Shown: piece after piece, positions 58,012 through 64,000 of the stretch
Numbering within the stretch: position 1 is the first letter of the stretch
Layout: every line of letters begins with the position of its first letter
Assembly: GCA_018609755.1 (NCBI GenBank)
Contig: JAHENZ010000049.1
Coordinates: forward strand, 1-64,000
Origin: Salinivenus sp.
Lineage (GTDB): Bacteria > Bacteroidota > Rhodothermia > Rhodothermales > Salinibacteraceae
Length of the DNA: 64,000 nt
Direction of reading: 5' to 3'
Notes under the pieces: generated by a model
Database searches by the model: none
Told to the model about the DNA's origin: nothing
The model's input: the letters and a program-made list of their open reading frames with translations, nothing else
Made by a program: the position numbers and the translations under genes

Positions 58012-59178
58012 TTACCCTTCCACGTTCAGACCCGAGGCCGGCTGACAGGCCAGCGTTTCCAGCTCTGCCCCAAAGCGATCGGCATAGGCGTTTACCACGT
58101 TCTGGGCTTCTGCATTGCCGTACCCGGCGCGCGTCCACGCCATCGCCGCCCCGCCAAACCCGGCGCCCGTCAAGCGAGCCCCCAACACTCCCTCCTGCTC
58201 CTTGAGTCGATCCACGACAAAGTCTAGCGCCTCCGTGCTGTTCTCGTAGTCGACCCGTGAGCTCTCGTGGGATTCGAAAAGAAGTTGTCCCACAGCTTCT
58301 CGCTCGCCCGCCTCCAACAGCTCCACCACGCGCTCGGCCCGACGGTGCTCTGTCACCACGTGCCGTGCCCGCCGATAAAGCCGTTCCGGCAGGTCCGCCT
58401 GTACCGCCTCCAACTGTGCGGGCGTCACGTCCACGAGATGCTCTGCCTCACCCGGTCCCAGAAGCTCGCGCAACCGATCCCGAGCGGCCCGTGCCTCATC
58501 AAACCGTTCTTGATAGCCCGAGTCCGAGAGGGCGTGAGCCTGATGCGTCCGAAAGATCCAAAGCCCCGTCTCCGACGGAAAGGACACCGCAGATGTCTCT
58601 TCCGTTCGCGCGTCGAGCCGGACCAGACGGTCGGCCCCGCCCATCGCCACCACCGCCTGGTCCAACAGACCGCAGGGCACCCCTACGAACTCATTCTCGG
58701 CCCGCCGGGCCAGACGGGCCAGCTCGGCCCGTGTAAATCCGCCGCCGTACGCTGTACTCAACGCCGCTCCAGTGGCCAACTCCAGCGCCGCACTGGAGCT
58801 CAGCCCCGCACCGACCGGCAACGTGCTTTCAACCCAAAGGTCGAACCCCTCCGGCAATTCCAACCCCTCCGTCCGAAGTACCTCGACCATGCCGAGCACG
58901 TAATTGGCCCAGGCCTGCTCCCCGGACTGTCGCTCCACCCGATCGAGATCAAGCTCGAGGCTCGGAAGCGAGGCCTCGCTCTCCAGCCGGACCCCCCGGT
59001 CCGTCCGACGCCTGAGAACCACCTCTACCCGGCGATCAATCGTCGCCCCCAGAACCCAGCCGCCGTTGTAATCGGTGTGGTTGCCGATAAATTCCACTCG
59101 ACCGGGTGCCGTAGCGTGGACGGCGGACGCGTCGAGAGGCGTCGTTGCAGAGCGTTTCGAAGTGACGTCCATGTGCAA
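58012..59178 (-). CDS. galK: Galactokinase
   Basis: APGRVEFIGNHTDYNGGWVLGATIDR, STLPVGAGLSSSAALELATGAAL, GARLTGAGFGGAAMAW. Confidence 0.95.
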   Translation of the reverse strand: MHMDVTSKRSATTPLDASAVHATAPGRVEFIGNHTDYNGGWVLGATIDRRVEVVLRRRTDRGVRLESEASLPSLELDLDRVERQSGEQAWANYVLGMVEVLRTEGLELPEGFDLWVESTLPVGAGLSSSAALELATGAALSTAYGGGFTRAELARLARRAENEFVGVPCGLLDQAVVAMGGADRLVRLDARTEETSAVSFPSETGLWIFRTHQAHALSDSGYQERFDEARAARDRLRELLGPGEAEHLVDVTPAQLEAVQADLPERLYRRARHVVTEHRRAERVVELLEAGEREAVGQLLFESHESSRVDYENSTEALDFVVDRLKEQEGVLGARLTGAGFGGAAMAWTRAGYGNAEAQNVVNAYADRFGAELETLACQPASGLNVEG

Positions 59179-60092
59179 AAAACTGTACTGCGAAAAAGGA
59201 GTGCCAATAGCATGCTTTAAAGAGGCACTATACGAGTCGTCCCTTTTCGTACCGCTTCAAAGTAGAAATGGATGACAAAAACCGATATATGAAATCGGTT
59301 TCACAACTGATACTATCAAAACTTTCGTCTGTTCAGTCGTCCCTAGTGCTCAGTCAAGATGACAATGTCGAGTGTCGAATCGTGCTCTGTCTCCGAAATC
59401 TGCTGTCGGTTACGACGTTACGGTTCCATAACCAGCGCTCAACCCGACACGGAGAACGTGACGCAGCACTAATGGTGCGTCAAGTTTTCCATGTCGAGTA
59501 TAGCGTTGATCGACGGGTTGTATTCAGTCCATTGAACCAGCATTCAGATCAACGTGTCCAATTCGGTACCTGACACCTTCGGCTTGACTGACCACTAGAT
59601 TCGATACAAGAAGTGATCACGGTAAAACCACTGAACGAGCTTCACTGCGGACTCGGAAGCAGGCTTCCTGCCCCTTGTGCTCTTTCCTCTACGGACACCT
59701 TTTCAACGAAACCGAAAAACAGGCTCCACTCCGGCGCCGACGTTCGTCCCGACTCGGACCACTCCAGCTTGTCCAACTGTCGCCGGATTGGTTGACGGCG
59801 CCCGCATACCGCGGAGGGCAACAGTGGCCTCCCCAAGTGCATGGAGGCGAGGATAAGGATGGAGATTCTCCAAGAACAACAGTGTGCTCTCTCCTCGTTA
59901 TGCCTGCACGACCGGGGTTACTCCCACAGCCAGGAGAATACTCACTGCACAGAATCGCAGTATTTTGGAGCCAATCTGTTGCATGGACCCGGGTATATGC
60001 TACTAACCTAATGATTGGCTGATCCTTAATAACAAATTTGAATCAGCAAAATCAGAAAGTAAAGCAGTCCACGGAATTCAGCAGCGAAGATT

Positions 60093-61640
60093 CTAGGGAT
60101 GCAACCGCCCAATCGTCCGCGGGAAGGGGATCGTTTCTCGAACGTGCTCGCGACCGGTGAGCCAGGAAATCGTTCGCTCCAGCCCCAGCCCAAAACCGCT
60201 GTGCGGTACGGAGCCGAATTTGCGAAGGTCGAGATACCAGTCGAACACCTCCTCCGGCAGATCGTGGGCCTCGATCTGTTCCTCTAGAAAGTCGAGATCC
60301 GTCGCCCGCTCCCCGCCGCCAATGATCTCGCCGTACCCTTCGGGCGCCAGCACGTCCACTCCCATCGCCAGACGGTCGTCGTCCGGATCGCGCTTCATGT
60401 AAAACGCCTTGATCTTCGCCGGAAAGCGGTGCACGATGAGCGGACGGTCGAAGTGCCAGGTGAGCACCGTCTCGTCGCTCCCGCCAAAGTCGCTGCCCCA
60501 CTCAAAGGTCTGAGCCGACTCTTTCCAATCCGGCAAGTTGCGCAGCGATTCCTCAATCTCGTCAATCCGCTTGTTAATCTCGATCTCGCGGGCGTCAATC
60601 TGTCGTTTGACGTGCTTCTTGGCCTGCCCTCGCCGTTTCTGATTCTCTTCCTTCTCCTCCCGGAGCTCCGCCTTCTCTTCACGAAGCCCCTCCATCCGCT
60701 CGTCGATCATCTCGGCGGTCTCGTCACTCTTCAAAATGTCGACGGCCTCGTCGTAGCTGATGCGCGGGAACGGGGTCTCCACTTGCTCCAGCACAGAAGT
60801 GTCTCGATCCAGCGCCTCCAGCTCGCGCTCGCAATTCTCCAGTACCGACTGCACGATGTGCGCCACAAAATCTTCGGCCAGTTGCATGTTCATCTCCAGA
60901 TCGTAGAACGCCATCTCCGGCTCAATCATCCAGAACTCGGTGAGGTGACGCCGGGTGTCGGACTTTTCGGCGCGGAACGTGGGGCCGAACGTGTAGACCT
61001 TGCCGTAGGCCATGGCCAGGGCCTCGGCGTGTAGCTGCCCGCTCTGGGTGAGGTAGGCTTTTCGGTCGTCAAAGTAGTCGAGTTCGAAAAGCGTGGAGGT
61101 TCCCTCCACCGCATTCCCGGTAAGAATCGGGGCGTCGGTCTGCAGAAAGCCGCGATCCTGGAAAAACTCGTGGACCGCCGTCACGACGCGGTTGCGGATG
61201 CGCATGACGGCCCACTGGCTTTCGCTGCGGAGCCAGAGGTGGCGGTGGTTCATTAGAAAGTCGATGCCGTGCTCTTTGGGAGTCACGGGGTAGTCGCCCG
61301 ACTCACCGATGCGCGCAATCGACTCCACCTGAAGCTCATAGCCGCCGGGTGCACGGTCGTCTTCACTCACGGTCCCGGTAATTTCGAGGGAGGCCTCCTG
61401 CCGAGCGTCGTCGGCCACGGTCCAGCTCTCCTCGTCCACCTCATCCTGTGCAGCCACGCACTGGACGAAGCCGGAGCCGTCGCGCAGGATGAGAAATTTG
61501 ATCCCTCCGCTCCCGCGCTTGTTGTGGAGCCAGCCTTTCAGCGTTATCGACTCGTCGACGTGGTCGGCAAAGTCTTCGATTCGGGTGAAGTCTTCGATCG
61601 GGCGATCCTCTTCGGAGGCGGGAGCGTCAGTCTCTGACAT
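60093..61640 (-). CDS. asnS: Asparaginyl-tRNA synthetase with internal coiled-coil insertion
   Basis: [91 protein letters not shown]-terminal [34 protein letters not shown]. Confidence 0.95.
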   Translation of the reverse strand: MSETDAPASEEDRPIEDFTRIEDFADHVDESITLKGWLHNKRGSGGIKFLILRDGSGFVQCVAAQDEVDEESWTVADDARQEASLEITGTVSEDDRAPGGYELQVESIARIGESGDYPVTPKEHGIDFLMNHRHLWLRSESQWAVMRIRNRVVTAVHEFFQDRGFLQTDAPILTGNAVEGTSTLFELDYFDDRKAYLTQSGQLHAEALAMAYGKVYTFGPTFRAEKSDTRRHLTEFWMIEPEMAFYDLEMNMQLAEDFVAHIVQSVLENCERELEALDRDTSVLEQVETPFPRISYDEAVDILKSDETAEMIDERMEGLREEKAELREEKEENQKRRGQAKKHVKRQIDAREIEINKRIDEIEESLRNLPDWKESAQTFEWGSDFGGSDETVLTWHFDRPLIVHRFPAKIKAFYMKRDPDDDRLAMGVDVLAPEGYGEIIGGGERATDLDFLEEQIEAHDLPEEVFDWYLDLRKFGSVPHSGFGLGLERTISWLTGREHVRETIPFPRTIGRLHP

Positions 61641-61764
61641 GAGTGGCAGGGTGTCGAAATCACAAACAAGAGTAGTGCGCAAAGTCCAGTCGGTAGAAGC
61701 CCCCCTCCGTCATGGTGTTCCAGTTTTCCGGTTCCCGAAGCCCCTTACGATCAAATGGTTTTCG

Positions 61765-62634
61765 TCAAACCGAGACTACGTACCACAACCAGGGAACGAG
61801 GGGCCACCCCACGATCAGATCCAGCAGAAAAACCTGTCCGGGAGAAGACCCGGGACGGAGCGTCCACACCGCCCCCAGCATTGCTACGAGTCCCAGTGCA
61901 TCGACGAGGAGAAGATCGGGTGCCCCGAAACGAACGATCGCTGCTCCAGCGCCTGCCATGCCGAGGCCTAGCAGGATCGTCGAGGTGATTCGAAGGGAGT
62001 AAAGCGATCCCCCCGGCGTCCAGATTGCAAGCCCCGCCGCTGCATCCCCCTCCCGGTCGCCCCAGTCGGCCAGAAGAATGTTGGGAAGGATGAAGAGGAA
62101 GCGATACCCAAGCAGGGCAAACGTCCCCAGGCCGATCGAAGCCTCCTGCTCTAGTATTGGCAGGAGCGTCCCCCCTACGGCCCACGCTCCCGCCACCACC
62201 GCCGGTTTCACCATAGCCATCCGTTGGAGAGGACGCCCCCACTGCTCTCCCGGAAGCAGGTGGAGCACGACGGCACTACCCAGAGGAATCGTGGCCAGCA
62301 ACGTGTCTTTTTGCAATAACGGAACCGATACACACAAGGCCCCGAGGAGGATGCCCATTTCCACTCGAAGCCACCCTCGATGCGACTCCACCCATCGCCG
62401 TCGGTCGGGCCGATTGATGGCATCTTCTGGAGACGACGCAACGCCCCGGTCCAGGCCGTAGACGAGAGCTGTGCCGCAGAAGCCGGCGACGATCAGCGGG
62501 AGCGACACCGGGACGTCGAGAAGGGCCGACGTGCCCAGCATCAGCGCCCCGGCAATGCCGCCCACGGGCATCGGGTCGTGGTAGAGCGCCCGGACCACGG
62601 TCGTCAACGCGTGCCGAGAAAAGGGAAAAACCAC
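61765..62634 (-). CDS. UbiA-like prenyltransferase-family membrane protein
   Basis: Polytopic membrane protein; FCGTALVYGLDRGVASSPEDAINRPDRRRWVESHRGW, RFLFILPNILLADWGDREGDAAAGLAIW. Family call tentative. Confidence 0.55.
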   Translation of the reverse strand: MVFPFSRHALTTVVRALYHDPMPVGGIAGALMLGTSALLDVPVSLPLIVAGFCGTALVYGLDRGVASSPEDAINRPDRRRWVESHRGWLRVEMGILLGALCVSVPLLQKDTLLATIPLGSAVVLHLLPGEQWGRPLQRMAMVKPAVVAGAWAVGGTLLPILEQEASIGLGTFALLGYRFLFILPNILLADWGDREGDAAAGLAIWTPGGSLYSLRITSTILLGLGMAGAGAAIVRFGAPDLLLVDALGLVAMLGAVWTLRPGSSPGQVFLLDLIVGWPLVPWLWYVVSV

Positions 62635-62780
62635 GACAGATTAGACATCACCCTCAGGACTGAACAAGACTCGAACGGCTTTGCCCAACCGCCGGTCCGT
62701 CTGGAACGCCTCTTCGTGGACACTTTCTGAAATGCTCCATCTCAATGATCGACGGAGGGGCGTGGGCACACCCCGAATCC

Positions 62781-64000
62781 TCACTCCATCCCTTTTGGAA
62801 GCGAAAACCGGCGCTTCGCAAGCGCCGACGGCTTCTCCTCTCCCACGTCGTAGGGCCGCAGCCGTATTCGAAAGCGCATTCGTTCGGGGGGCAGCAGTGC
62901 AGACTCGACCGGCGGGTGAAACTTCGTCCCAACGCCCATGACGGAATGATCCAGCGTCACGGACAGCGTATCCGAGTGCCGGAGCGAATCGAGGGTCTTC
63001 GCCTCGGCAAGATTGGAGAACGGGTCGACCCCGAACGAAAAATTCGAGTCGGCCACGGCCAGAAGTCCGGTGCTCCCATTCGCAACGGTCCCCCATCGCG
63101 TGTCGGTCTTGAGGCCGTGCGTTTGCGGGGGCCGCACCGGTTCAAACTGATCGGCGACCGTTCCCTCGTAAACGCCGGGACGCATGCCCCCGGGCCGGTC
63201 CGGAAACGAGCCTCCAGGCCCTCGGCCATACCAGTGCACGTGTTCGTACGAGGAAGGCACGCCGAACGAGAGGCCGACTCGCGGAAGCGAGGAGACCGCT
63301 GCGCGAAGCGAATCCGTCGGCCGGAAATCCGTGGTGACAAGTAGATCTCCGCTTCCGAGCACGGTGTACTCGTAGGTCACGTCCGCTTGAGGGTCCCCTG
63401 CTCCCCGAACGGTGCTCTCCACGGTCAGCCGCACGGTCCCGGGGGCCTCCGTCACCTCCACAGATTGCGTCTCGTGCGTGAGGCTGTCGAGCCCCGCACT
63501 CCGCCAGTCGGCTGCAGGGGAGCCCCAGTATCCTTTGTTATCGACGAGCGTTGGCGCACGCCAGAGATTGAGCCGGGGCCCTTCCGCGAGTACGTCGGTC
63601 CCCCGATATACGAGTGAAGCGAGCGTACCCCGCCTCTCGTCAAACGAGTACTCGAAATCGTCTCCGGAGACGACAATCGCCCCTTCCGATTCGGTGATAC
63701 TGAGACCCGGAAGGTCGACGGACTGAACGATTGGGGCTGCGGGAACGTCGAACGGGATCTTCAGCCGCTCGGTAGCCACGGGGTATCCGGCGTCCGCGTA
63801 GGGTGTCTCTGATGCCTGATGGAGCGTCAGGGTGAGCCAGTAGTCCGTGCCCCTCTCCAGTTCGGGCTGGTCGAACGGCACGGAGATCTCCGTCCACTCC
63901 CCCGGCGGGAGGGCCAGATCGAGCGTTCCGGACTGAAGAGACTCGCCGTCGGCCGACAGTTCCCATCGAAGCTCATAGGCGGAGAAATTCGTGAAGTCAA
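62781..64000 (-). CDS. Beta-galactosidase (GH2), C-terminal part including small-chain domain; 5' end outside window
   Basis: FEYSFDERRGTLASLVYRGTDVLAEGPRLNLWRAPTLVDNKGYW, VGLSFGVPSSYEHVHWYGRGPGGSFPDRPGG, MGVGTKFHPPVESALLPPERMRFRIRLRP; open to window end. Confidence 0.92.
   Translation of the reverse strand, partial: DFTNFSAYELRWELSADGESLQSGTLDLALPPGEWTEISVPFDQPELERGTDYWLTLTLHQASETPYADAGYPVATERLKIPFDVPAAPIVQSVDLPGLSITESEGAIVVSGDDFEYSFDERRGTLASLVYRGTDVLAEGPRLNLWRAPTLVDNKGYWGSPAADWRSAGLDSLTHETQSVEVTEAPGTVRLTVESTVRGAGDPQADVTYEYTVLGSGDLLVTTDFRPTDSLRAAVSSLPRVGLSFGVPSSYEHVHWYGRGPGGSFPDRPGGMRPGVYEGTVADQFEPVRPPQTHGLKTDTRWGTVANGSTGLLAVADSNFSFGVDPFSNLAEAKTLDSLRHSDTLSVTLDHSVMGVGTKFHPPVESALLPPERMRFRIRLRPYDVGEEKPSALAKRRFSLPKGME

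Noticed and set aside
1-64000. CRISPR-Cas, prophage, toxin-antitoxin or restriction systems
   Set aside because: No cas, phage structural, methylase/nuclease or TA gene pairs recognised in any frame; no CRISPR repeat periodicity seen.

Overview
The window looks like chromosome from a high-GC, acidic-proteome ('salt-in') bacterium. BshC, an acidic tail on L31 and the overall gene content suggest the Salinibacter/Rhodothermota group; this is inference, with no database search. About 50 housekeeping and metabolic CDS are supported: hisC/hisD, argS, lgt, an E1 alpha/beta fusion, citrate synthase, a thymidine phosphorylase, pgm, a KamA-type aminomutase, glgA/glgC, ftsE, pdxA, pepA, nrnA-like, galK, asnS, and partial bshC and GH2 beta-galactosidase at the edges. 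There is one tRNA-Arg(TCG). The most interesting structures are: (1) an integrase-less integron-type cassette array (~5.5-9.8 kb, minus strand) with attC-like sites, one showing the textbook R''/L''/L'/R' layout with a single extrahelical base, and two near-identical 189-bp sites whose R' core contains the next gene's ATG; (2) a dyad motif, AACNGTT-N8-AACNGTT, found upstream of doxX, citrate synthase, marR and wrbA, defining a candidate MarR quinone/electrophile-stress regulon; (3) a MITE-like family with CCGATCCGT termini and TA target, one copy nested inside a second repeat family whose empty site is also in the window.
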